Assembly: GCF_002078015.1 (NCBI RefSeq)
Contig: NZ_LWBP01000254.1
Location: 1 to 64,000, forward strand
Source of the DNA: Niastella populi
Lineage (GTDB): Bacteria; Bacteroidota; Bacteroidia; Chitinophagales; Chitinophagaceae
Direction: 5' to 3'
Length of the DNA: 64,000 nt
Below, piece by piece: positions 48,544-56,000 of this stretch. The notes below the pieces were generated by a model that had not been told where the DNA came from, searched no databases, and worked only from the letters and a program-made list of their open reading frames with translations. Numbering within the stretch: the first letter of the stretch is position 1; the number at the start of each line of letters is the position of its first letter. A program made the translations under genes and the position numbers.

Positions 48544-50793
48544 TTAATCGGCTGCTTTGCTTACCTGTAACCATTCCCTGTAACTCAGCACCGCCTTTAT
48601 TTCTATCCATGAAAAATCCTCACCCAGTTTTTCCTTTACCGGCGATGAAGCGGGTGTTGGTAAATTCAATTCTTCCACGGTTTGGAGAATGAGAGCGACT
48701 TTATGTTCAGGAACCACGTCTTTTACATCTACCTCACCGGTTTTTATAAACGAAACCAGATGGCTTTCAACGGTAGAAGGGGCCAGTTCCCGTATTGCTG
48801 CAATTTCTGTAATGCTTTTACCTTCCCTAAACAACTGCAGGCTTATCCGGTTCGAATCGCCTTTTTGTGGTTTCGCCGTTTTCTTTTCCATGGTCTCCTT
48901 CTGCTCCCGATTAATTACTTCCGTTCTTTTTTGTTCTACCAGCTCGAGGATCTCACTGGTATTTACGCCTTTCACCAACCCTTCGGTAATTTGTACAGCC
49001 TGGTTCAGTTGTTGTTTTTTTCGTTGTGGCAGCAGGTTCAATTGCTGTAACGCGGCAACATATTTTTTGGCCTTTGGTTTTACTTTTATTTCGGCTATGT
49101 GGTTTTTGATTGACGTTTCCATTTCGTCCATAGCCTGTAAAAAATAGGTGCTTCCTGCCGAAACGCGTTGATGCAGGAACTGGTAGCCATCCTGCATTGC
49201 GTTAGGTAGCAACTGCTCCAGTTGCCGCGAGAACTTACCGGCCATTTCCTGTTGTTTCAAAACGGTATCGAGCAAGGCTTTTGCCCAAAGCACACAATGG
49301 TTTTTATCGGGTACCTGGCGGGTTTCGTAACTTTCATAGAGCATTTCCATGCCTTCTGCCAGCTTTAACCAGTCGAATGTTTGCACCAGGGAGCGGGTTA
49401 TAAATATCTTTTGTTGTTGCTGTAATTCCTGTGCCAGCTGATCTTCTTCTTTCTCGAGCCGGGTAAACTCAATTACCCGTTCATCGGTGTGTATACTGGA
49501 GGGTTGTATGCGCGAATAAAGCACGAGGCCGGCCAGGGAAGTTAACCGGCTCAGGGCTACGTAAACCTGTCCGGGCGCAAACGACGCACCGGCATCTACA
49601 ATGGCTTTATCGAAGGTGAGGCCCTGGCTTTTGTGAATGGTAATGGCCCAGGCCAGCCTGATGGGGTACTGTTTAAAGGCGCCTACTTCATCTTCCTCAA
49701 TGCTGTCCTCTTCCTGATTATACTGGTACCGGATGTTGCGCCAGGTTTCTTTCTCCAGCAGCATGTCGTGTTCATCGCCTTCGAACCTGATATAGATCTC
49801 TTCGCCGGCAATACGCGAAATAGTGGCGATCTTTCCATTGTAAAACCTTCTTGATTCGCCCTTGTCGTTTTTGATGAACATGACCTGGGCGCGTTCTTTC
49901 AGCTGCAGTATAAGATCAGCAGGATAAGCGCGCTCGTTGAAGTCGCCGGTTATTTCGGCTTTGCATTCAATTCCGTCGCCAGCCAGTTTTTCAAGCTGCA
50001 CCTGGTTTATAGTATCTGCCTTTGCGTTATGCGTGGTAAGGGTAATATAGCTTTCTGTACCGCTGCTTTCATAACCGGGCAGGTAATGTTTGTTCAACAG
50101 GTCGAGGTCGGCCTGGGTGGTTTTATTGTTGCGGATATTATTGAGCACTGAAATGAACTCCTGTTCGTGCTGGCGGTAGATCTTTTTCAGTTCAAGGTAA
50201 AGCGGCGGATTCTGTTGCAGGGCCTGGGCATCGAAAAAGAAAGGGCTTCGGTATTGCTGACGTAAAATTTCCCATTCCTCGTTTTTAACAACAGGGGGTA
50301 ATTGAAACAGGTCGCCTATATACAGCATTTGAACGCCGCCAAAAGGCTCAAACTGCTTTTTACGAACATGACGCAAAATGCAGTCAATTTCATCGAGCAG
50401 ATCGGCCCGCAGCATGCTCACTTCATCAACGATCAGCAGTTCCAGTTCCTGCAGCAATACCTTTTTATCATTGTTGAGCCGGAGGTTCTTCAACAACGTG
50501 TGCGGCGTGTTAAAGGAGTTATTGCTGTTCCAGCCGGTTTGCTGAACCGGTAAGAACGAGCCATGCGGCAACTGGAAAAAAGAATGCAGGGTAACCCCGC
50601 CGGCGTTGATGGCGGCCACGCCGGTAGGCGCCACGATGGCCAGTTTTTTAAAAGTATTGTCCCGGATGTATTTTAAGAAAGTGGTCTTTCCGGTACCAGC
50701 CTTTCCGGTAAGGAAAATGTGGCGGTTAGTTTGATTCACAAACCGAACAGCCAGTTGGAACAAATGATTGGATGAATCTCCGGAAAAAGCCAT
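48544..50793 (-). CDS. Pif1-like SF1B helicase with C-terminal HTH
   Basis: A 749-residue DNA helicase. Walker A is GKAGTGKT (30-37), then VAPTGVAAINAGGVTLHSFF and LLIVDEVSMLRADLLDEID, the typical Pif1/Rrm3 motifs Ia and II. The second RecA domain ends with the UvrD_C_2 motif LAWAITIHKSQGLTFDKAIV and GQVYVALSRLTSLAGLVL. Residues 480-600 hold a helical HRDC-like stretch, and 650-745 contain a RecQ-type helix-turn-helix (GKSITEIAAIRELAPSTVES). Pif1 helicases unwind G-quadruplexes and stalled forks. Its upstream region contains the 21-bp array. Confidence 0.9.
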   Translation of the reverse strand: MAFSGDSSNHLFQLAVRFVNQTNRHIFLTGKAGTGKTTFLKYIRDNTFKKLAIVAPTGVAAINAGGVTLHSFFQLPHGSFLPVQQTGWNSNNSFNTPHTLLKNLRLNNDKKVLLQELELLIVDEVSMLRADLLDEIDCILRHVRKKQFEPFGGVQMLYIGDLFQLPPVVKNEEWEILRQQYRSPFFFDAQALQQNPPLYLELKKIYRQHEQEFISVLNNIRNNKTTQADLDLLNKHYLPGYESSGTESYITLTTHNAKADTINQVQLEKLAGDGIECKAEITGDFNERAYPADLILQLKERAQVMFIKNDKGESRRFYNGKIATISRIAGEEIYIRFEGDEHDMLLEKETWRNIRYQYNQEEDSIEEDEVGAFKQYPIRLAWAITIHKSQGLTFDKAIVDAGASFAPGQVYVALSRLTSLAGLVLYSRIQPSSIHTDERVIEFTRLEKEEDQLAQELQQQQKIFITRSLVQTFDWLKLAEGMEMLYESYETRQVPDKNHCVLWAKALLDTVLKQQEMAGKFSRQLEQLLPNAMQDGYQFLHQRVSAGSTYFLQAMDEMETSIKNHIAEIKVKPKAKKYVAALQQLNLLPQRKKQQLNQAVQITEGLVKGVNTSEILELVEQKRTEVINREQKETMEKKTAKPQKGDSNRISLQLFREGKSITEIAAIRELAPSTVESHLVSFIKTGEVDVKDVVPEHKVALILQTVEELNLPTPASSPVKEKLGEDFSWIEIKAVLSYREWLQVSKAAD

Positions 50794-50948
50794 AACTCAC
50801 ACACTTTGAGGCAAGATAAGTAATGACCGGTAAAGGTGAGAAAAAGGCAGCTATAAGATTGGCGCAATCCGTTTATAATGATGATAAATAAGCAGGGCAG
50901 GTTATGGCTCCGTTATTGGGGGTATCAATGTTTATTTCAAAGTGCCCT

Positions 50949-51219
50949 GAAAAAATATCCCGGCGCATCATTTTCATATGACAGGGCACCATTTTCATAT
51001 GACAGGGCACCATTTTCATATGACAGGTTACCATTTTCATATGATAGGGTACCATTTTCATATGGCAGGGTACCATTTTCATATGATAGGGTACCATTTT
51101 CATATGGCAGAGCACCATTTTCATATGACAGGGTACCATTTTCATATGGCAGGGTACCATTTTCATATGAAAACATGGTGAAATCATATGATAGAGTATC
51201 GTTTTAAAATGAAAACGGG
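50949..51219. repeat. 21-bp tandem array of CATATG palindromes
   Basis: CATATG occurs eleven times at exactly 21-bp steps from 50975 to 51185. The common unit is ATTTTCATATG followed by RYAGGGYACC, with variation almost only in those last ten bases. The tenth unit is a 14-bp palindrome TTTTCATATGAAAA; the twelfth has AAAATG in place of CATATG but keeps the flanks, and a decayed unit precedes the first. As 21 is divisible by three, all six frames stay open across it, so open frames here are not evidence of coding. Confidence 0.95.
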
Positions 51220-51477
51220 CCCATTGTTTGGGCCGGTTTTGAGGGGTCACAAATGGTGGAGCCTACCGCTCAGGCTAAGATATTACGATTTATAAAATAT
51301 AGTTTTTTATTGTGTTGCGGGCTTGAAATAAAAAAATCAGATGCGAATAATGAAAAAAGGAAGAGTTGATATGTCATGTTTTAAGGCCCGAATAAAAAAA
51401 AACTGCCTTTTTTATATGATTTAGATCACAGAAAACGCGGAAAATTGAAAAAAACAGCTATATTAGCAAAGGCAAAT

Positions 51478-51506
51478 AAAAAAAGCCACCTGTAGAAACA
51501 GCTGGC
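51478..51506 (-). terminator. Minus-strand intrinsic terminator in intergenic region
   Basis: GCCAGCTGT and ACAGGTGGC pair with one mismatch around TTCT, followed on the minus strand by TTTTTTTATTT. It would end a transcript carrying the 40-codon frame. Confidence 0.8.
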
Positions 51507-51634
51507 CTCTAACGATTGCTTGCCATATGAAAAAAGAGATAAATCTATTTGTCTTTTTGAATACTGGGTATTAACTTGCCGTATTCTTTTTTGAGCCTCT
51601 AATGATTGCTATAACTCTAACGATTGCTTCCCAT
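51506..51634. repeat. Three direct copies of CTCTAAYGATTGCT
   Basis: Copies begin at 51507, 51597 and 51615. The first two share the longer CCTCTAAYGATTGCT and the first and third share CTCTAACGATTGCTTSCCAT. The second and third are 18 bp apart and lie within the 40-codon minus-strand frame; the first is next to the terminator stem. Confidence 0.7.
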
Positions 51635-51693
51635 AACCATTTGCTCATTTGCTGAATCAAAAGTAGGATGTAAATCCGTATCTTTCGAAACAT
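51571..51693 (-). CDS. Candidate 40-aa hydrophobic basic peptide
   Basis: ATG at 51693, TAA at 51571. The peptide starts MFRKIRIYILLLIQQMSK and continues with WLWEAIVRVIAIIRG and a basic KKNTAS end: one long hydrophobic helix between positive ends, like small membrane peptides and type I toxins. The EAIVRVIAIIR part is an internal six-codon duplication. A good terminator follows on the same strand. No family is recognised; chance is possible. Confidence 0.35.
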   Translation of the reverse strand: MFRKIRIYILLLIQQMSKWLWEAIVRVIAIIRGSKKNTAS

Positions 51694-51778
51694 CTTACTA
51701 CCGGTTTTATTACGCCAAGAGTGTGAAAGAAAACCTAAAACCCTTACCGGTACTGAGTTTCAGGCAAATTTCATAATT

Positions 51779-53341
51779 ATGTCCAACCGATTTACAGATG
51801 CATTGTTTCAATTGGTTCATTCACTGGAGAAGTCGGAAAAGAGGCACTTTAAACTTTATATAAAAAGAAGTTCGGCAAACGAAGACTTGAAGATCATACG
51901 GTTATTCGACGCGTTGGATAAATTACCCGAGTATGACGAAAAGTTGTTGCTTAAGAAGTTACCAGACATCAAAAAGCCGCAACTTGCCAACATAAAAACA
52001 CATTTATATAAACAGTTACTGGCCAGCCTTAGGCTGTTAAAGGCTACCGAAAATATTGATCTTCAGCTCAGTGAACACCTCGACCATGCGCGGGTGCTTT
52101 ATAATAAAGGATTAAAACTGCAAGCCCTTAAAATTCTTGAAAAGGCTAAGGAGATCGCGCGCGCCAACCAGAAGTTCAATTTCCTGGCCCAGGTGATCTC
52201 ATTGGAAAAGAAGATCGAAACGCTTCACATCACCCGCAGTTCTACCGAAAAAACACTTCATTTAGCAGAGGAAGCGCAGGAAATAAGCAGTCATATCGAC
52301 CGCGTTACCCGGCTTTCGAACCTCGCCCTGCTCATGTATCGCTGGTTTGTGCTCAATGGCCATGCCCGCAATCCCGAAGACGAGCAGGAACTGCGAAAAT
52401 TCTTTAAAGAATACCTGCCTGCCGATATGAATGTCGTAAACGGCTTTTACGAACGGCTGTACCTGTACCAGAGCTATAGCTGGTATGCATTTATAAAGCA
52501 GGATTTCCTGATGTATTACCGCTACGGTCAAAAGTGGATCGACCTGTACACAGAACATCCCCTGATGAAAGAAGTGGAAACAGGCCACTATATAAAGGGA
52601 ATGCACAACCTGCTTAACGCACATTTCGACCTGCGTAACTTCAAGCAGTTTGAAATTACGCTCAGGCAGTTTGAAGAGTTCTCCAGAACGCCGGTTGCCA
52701 CGCACCACGATAATTTCCGCACGCATACATTTATTTATATAAACAGCGCGAAAATAAACCAGCACCTGATGCAGGGCACTTTCCGCGAAGGACTGGCCCT
52801 GGTGCCTGAAATAGAAGAAAAGCTGGAAGAGTATGCGTTGTTTGTAGATCAGCACCGCATTCTGGTGTTCAATTACAAGATCGCAACTCTGTATTTCGGG
52901 AACGGCGATTTTGAAAAATGTATCGACTACCTGCAAAGGATTATCAACGGCCCGCTCGACCTGCGGGTAGATCTGCAATGTTACGCCCGGTTATTGCACA
53001 TGCTTGCCCATTATGAAATGGGTAATTATGAGTTGATGGAATCGCTCTCCAAATCGGTATTCCGCTTTATGGCGCGTATGAAAAACATAACGGTGGTGGA
53101 AGAGGAGATGCTGAAATTCCTTCGACATTCATTTGGGGTTAGTCCGCGGGAATTGAAACCAGAGCTGGAGAAATTCCTGAACAAGATCAAACATCTTGAA
53201 AAAAACCCGTTTGAAACAAGGGCATTTGCTTACCTCGATATTATTTCCTGGACGGAAAGTAAAGTATACCAGAAGCCTATGCGCGACATTGTATATGAAA
53301 AATATTTAAAGAGCAGGCACCGGCTTTTGGCCAAAGCCTGA
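51779..53341 (+). CDS. Helical-repeat protein of unknown function
   Basis: A 520-residue soluble protein without signal peptide. It is almost wholly alpha-helical and charged, with TPR-like pairs such as ALKILEKAKEIARANQKFNF, TLHLAEEAQEISSHIDRVTR, AYLDIISW and FEKCIDYLQRIINGPLDL. The N-terminus (FTDALFQLVHSLEKSEKRHF) is a conserved opening seen in a Bacteroidota family of unknown function, to my recollection. A scaffold or protein-interaction role is likely from the fold only. It has its own terminator and a long upstream region with the 21-bp array. Confidence 0.8.
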   Translation: MSNRFTDALFQLVHSLEKSEKRHFKLYIKRSSANEDLKIIRLFDALDKLPEYDEKLLLKKLPDIKKPQLANIKTHLYKQLLASLRLLKATENIDLQLSEHLDHARVLYNKGLKLQALKILEKAKEIARANQKFNFLAQVISLEKKIETLHITRSSTEKTLHLAEEAQEISSHIDRVTRLSNLALLMYRWFVLNGHARNPEDEQELRKFFKEYLPADMNVVNGFYERLYLYQSYSWYAFIKQDFLMYYRYGQKWIDLYTEHPLMKEVETGHYIKGMHNLLNAHFDLRNFKQFEITLRQFEEFSRTPVATHHDNFRTHTFIYINSAKINQHLMQGTFREGLALVPEIEEKLEEYALFVDQHRILVFNYKIATLYFGNGDFEKCIDYLQRIINGPLDLRVDLQCYARLLHMLAHYEMGNYELMESLSKSVFRFMARMKNITVVEEEMLKFLRHSFGVSPRELKPELEKFLNKIKHLEKNPFETRAFAYLDIISWTESKVYQKPMRDIVYEKYLKSRHRLLAKA

Positions 53342-53358
53342 TCTGACCAGATATTAAG

Positions 53359-53382
53359 ATCCCGCACACAGCGGGATTTTTT
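53359..53382 (+). terminator. Intrinsic terminator of helical-repeat gene
   Basis: ATCCCGC, five-base loop, GCGGGAT, then TTTTTATTTT. Confidence 0.88.
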
Positions 53383-53423
53383 ATTTTCCTGCCGGTTTAA
53401 TTATCTTCAATAAAACATGCATT

Positions 53424-55289
53424 ATGTCAATACGCCGGTTCCTGATCTTAATAGCGCTGATAAGTTTTTATGGAGCAAATGCCCAGGTAACGTTGACCAT
53501 GCCCCGCAATATTGTGGGGGCTTATGAAAAAGGTACCCGCACCAACAGCGGCCAGCCCGGCCCCAAATACTGGCAGAATACGGGTAACTACAACATCGAC
53601 ATCAATTTTAATCCTGAAACCCGGCTGCTTACCGGCAAGGTCGACATCGAATATGTTAATAACAGTCCAAACACGCTGCAGCAGATCGTTTTTAAACTGT
53701 ACCCCAATCTCTACAAAAAAGGAAGCGTGCGCCTGATGCCCGTAAAACCTGCCGATATTACGGAGGGCGTTCACATTTCATCGTTCCAATATAACAACAC
53801 AACCGTCGATAGCAGCCGCCTGCAAATAAATGGAACCAACATGAGCGTTCCGGTTAGCTCACTCGCGCCCGGCGGCACTATGCGTTTTAGTATTCAATAC
53901 GCATATACGTTGAATAAAACCTCTCATATCCGCACCGGTGAAATCGAACCTGGCGCCGATTTCGTGGCTTATTTCTTTCCCCGGATTGCCGTGTATGACG
54001 ATGTGGATGGCTGGAATATGGAGCCGTATACCGGGCCCCAGGAATTCTACAATGATTTTGGCAATTTCAATGTGGCCGTTACGGTACCGGTGAATTTTGT
54101 AGTGTGGGCCACCGGCGATCTTACCAATTGCAAAGACGTACTGAACGAAACGCATTGCCAGCGGTTACAGGCAGCCGAAAAGCAGGATGGCGTTATTAAC
54201 ATTATTGATTCGGCCGATCTGCTGCAAAAGAACATCACCCGCCAGAACGCATTCAACACCTGGAAGTTTTCAGCCAACGACGTTACCGATTTTGCGTTCG
54301 CTGTAAGTGACCATTATATGTGGAAATCGACAAGTGTCGAAGTTGACCCTGCCACGAAAAGAAGAACGCGGGTAGATGCGGTTTTCAACCCGGCGCACAA
54401 AGATTATTATGAAGTGGTTGATTTTGGCCGTAAAACGGTTTGGGCCATGAGCTACGTATTTCCGCGCTGGCCGTTCCCTTACCCTCATGTCACTATTGTT
54501 GACGGGCTCGATCAAATGGAATACCCGATGATGGTGAACGATAATCCGCTCGCCAGCCGCATTGAAACCATCGAGCTGGTCGATCACGAGGTTTTTCATA
54601 TGATGTTCCCGTTTTACATGGGCACCAACGAAACGAAATACGGCTGGATGGATGAAGGCTGGGCCACCATCGGCGAATGGATCATTTCGCCGGTCATCGA
54701 CAGCAGTATTGTTGACGATTATGGCGTTGGCGGGTATGAACGGCTGGCCGGATCGGAGAACGATTCGCCCGTTACCACACTTTCTACGCAGATAAGCGGC
54801 TCCAATTATTTCGTTAATTCGTATCCGAAACCGGCCCTCGGCTATTTATACGTAAAAGACATGCTGGGTGATTCGCTTTTTACCAGGGCACTGCATTACT
54901 ACATTCAGCAATGGAAAGGCAAACACCCCATTCCGTTCGATTTTTTTAACTGCATGAACACCGGTTCGGGAAAAAACCTCAACTGGTTTTGGAAAAGATG
55001 GTTTATCGATGGCGGCGTACCCGATCTGTCGATAAAAAAAGTTGTTAAAGCGGGAACAAACTACTCCGTAACAGTAGATTGTGTTGGCCATAAGCCGGTG
55101 CCGGTCGATTTAACAGTTGCCTATGCCGATGGAACAAAAACTACACTGCATCGTTCTGTAGCAGTGTGGGAAAAAGCAAATACAGTCACCTTGACACTTC
55201 CTGCAAAAACGTCTGTTAAGTCAATTTCACTGGGCAGTACCTATGTTCCTGATGTTAACAGGAAGAATAATGTGTGGAATAATAAGTGA
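53424..55289 (+). CDS. M1 family metallopeptidase
   Basis: A 621-residue secreted zinc aminopeptidase-like protein. The signal peptide is residues 1-20 (ending GANAQ). An N-terminal beta saddle domain precedes the catalytic domain, where the zinc motif HEVFH has His388, Glu389 and His392 and the third ligand Glu411 lies exactly 18 residues after the second His. The exopeptidase GAMEN loop is replaced by GLDQMEYP (361-368), keeping Met and Glu. The protein ends with a small beta domain. It should act on peptides in the periplasm or outside the cell. Confidence 0.93.
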   Translation: MSIRRFLILIALISFYGANAQVTLTMPRNIVGAYEKGTRTNSGQPGPKYWQNTGNYNIDINFNPETRLLTGKVDIEYVNNSPNTLQQIVFKLYPNLYKKGSVRLMPVKPADITEGVHISSFQYNNTTVDSSRLQINGTNMSVPVSSLAPGGTMRFSIQYAYTLNKTSHIRTGEIEPGADFVAYFFPRIAVYDDVDGWNMEPYTGPQEFYNDFGNFNVAVTVPVNFVVWATGDLTNCKDVLNETHCQRLQAAEKQDGVINIIDSADLLQKNITRQNAFNTWKFSANDVTDFAFAVSDHYMWKSTSVEVDPATKRRTRVDAVFNPAHKDYYEVVDFGRKTVWAMSYVFPRWPFPYPHVTIVDGLDQMEYPMMVNDNPLASRIETIELVDHEVFHMMFPFYMGTNETKYGWMDEGWATIGEWIISPVIDSSIVDDYGVGGYERLAGSENDSPVTTLSTQISGSNYFVNSYPKPALGYLYVKDMLGDSLFTRALHYYIQQWKGKHPIPFDFFNCMNTGSGKNLNWFWKRWFIDGGVPDLSIKKVVKAGTNYSVTVDCVGHKPVPVDLTVAYADGTKTTLHRSVAVWEKANTVTLTLPAKTSVKSISLGSTYVPDVNRKNNVWNNK

Positions 55290-55373
55290 GGATTTTTTTT
55301 CATGTAGCTTAGGCAGTAAGGGTTTGCAACTACCGGCTGGAAAAACATTCATAGGTTTTTAATTTTTCATTCG

Positions 55374-55401
55374 TTTTTAGCAAATTAAATTTGCATCTTT
55401 G
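55374..55401 (+). promoter_or_regulatory. Putative promoter of the 117-aa protein gene
   Basis: TTTTT at 55374-55378 and, 15 bases on, CATCTTTG at 55394-55401, one mismatch from TAnnTTTG. The gene starts 59 bases later. Confidence 0.4.
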
Positions 55402-55460
55402 CAGACGCTTGCTGCCATTTTCCTTAGTTTATTATTTCCATAGTAAAACCGCTTATTATA

Positions 55461-55814
55461 ATGTATACTCACATTTGGCTTAAATACCTGCCCATTCTGA
55501 GAATTTTAATGAAGAAATCGGCCGCAGGTGATCAGATGCTCAACCTCAATCGTCCAGATTTTGAAAAAGCCGGCGTTGCTCGCAAAGCCGGGTACAAATT
55601 CACCATTGAGTTTACCAACGGCAAAGTAGCTAATGTGATAAGCACTTCACAGTTGGCCATGGACCTGGCTACTGTAATGCTGGAAGATGCTACTTGCAAA
55701 ACGCTGTTTGCAACGAACAATTACGCTATCAGCCTGAACACCAAGTTCCAGGTAAGCATCAAAAATTGCACGCCTCAACCAGAAGCCCTGGCCCTGGAAG
55801 AAACAACGGCGTAA
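55461..55814 (+). CDS. Small conserved hypothetical protein
   Basis: A 117-residue protein with no signal peptide. After a helical start (MYTHIWLKYLPILRILMKKS) a compact region follows with FEKAGVARKAGYKFTIEFTN, the helix LAMDLATVMLEDATCKTLF and the strand NTKFQVSIKNC. It ends acidic (ALALEETTA). It has its own promoter-like element and a strong terminator, signs of a well-expressed single gene, but I do not recognise the family. Confidence 0.7.
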   Translation: MYTHIWLKYLPILRILMKKSAAGDQMLNLNRPDFEKAGVARKAGYKFTIEFTNGKVANVISTSQLAMDLATVMLEDATCKTLFATNNYAISLNTKFQVSIKNCTPQPEALALEETTA

Positions 55815-55865
55815 GCAATTGGTTCAATCTTTAACCTATTTCTCCCGAACCATAATGAATTACGG

Positions 55866-55894
55866 AGCCCCCCGATGATCCGGAGGGCTTTTTT
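55866..55894 (+). terminator. Intrinsic terminator of the 117-aa protein gene
   Basis: AGCCCCCCG and CGGAGGGCT pair, with one mismatch, around ATGATC, followed by TTTTT. Confidence 0.85.
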
Positions 55895-56000
55895 ATGCCT
55901 GTATCTTCAGTTTTGTACAGATAATGACTAGTTATTAACTACACCTATTTAATATTTTTTTTCCGCTACAAATAACCGGCAGAGGCATTAACTTGCATAA

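Larger units (their letters stand above)
50794..51778. other. 0.99-kb intergenic region with 21-bp array and small elements
   Basis: Divergent space between the helicase gene and the helical-repeat protein gene. It contains the 21-bp tandem array (50949-51219), a minus-strand terminator (51478-51506), three copies of a CTCTAAYGATTGCT motif and a 40-codon minus-strand frame (51571-51693). Confidence 0.6.

Noticed and set aside
50949-51219. CRISPR array.
   Set aside because: Units are directly adjacent with no unique spacers and there are no cas genes.
50873-51250. Open frames on both strands across the 21-bp array (up to 125 codons with heptapeptide repeats).
   Set aside because: A repeat length divisible by three keeps all frames open automatically; no frame shows mainly synonymous variation.
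52262-52978. 238-codon minus-strand frame opposite the helical-repeat protein gene.
   Set aside because: Antisense shadow of a well-supported gene.
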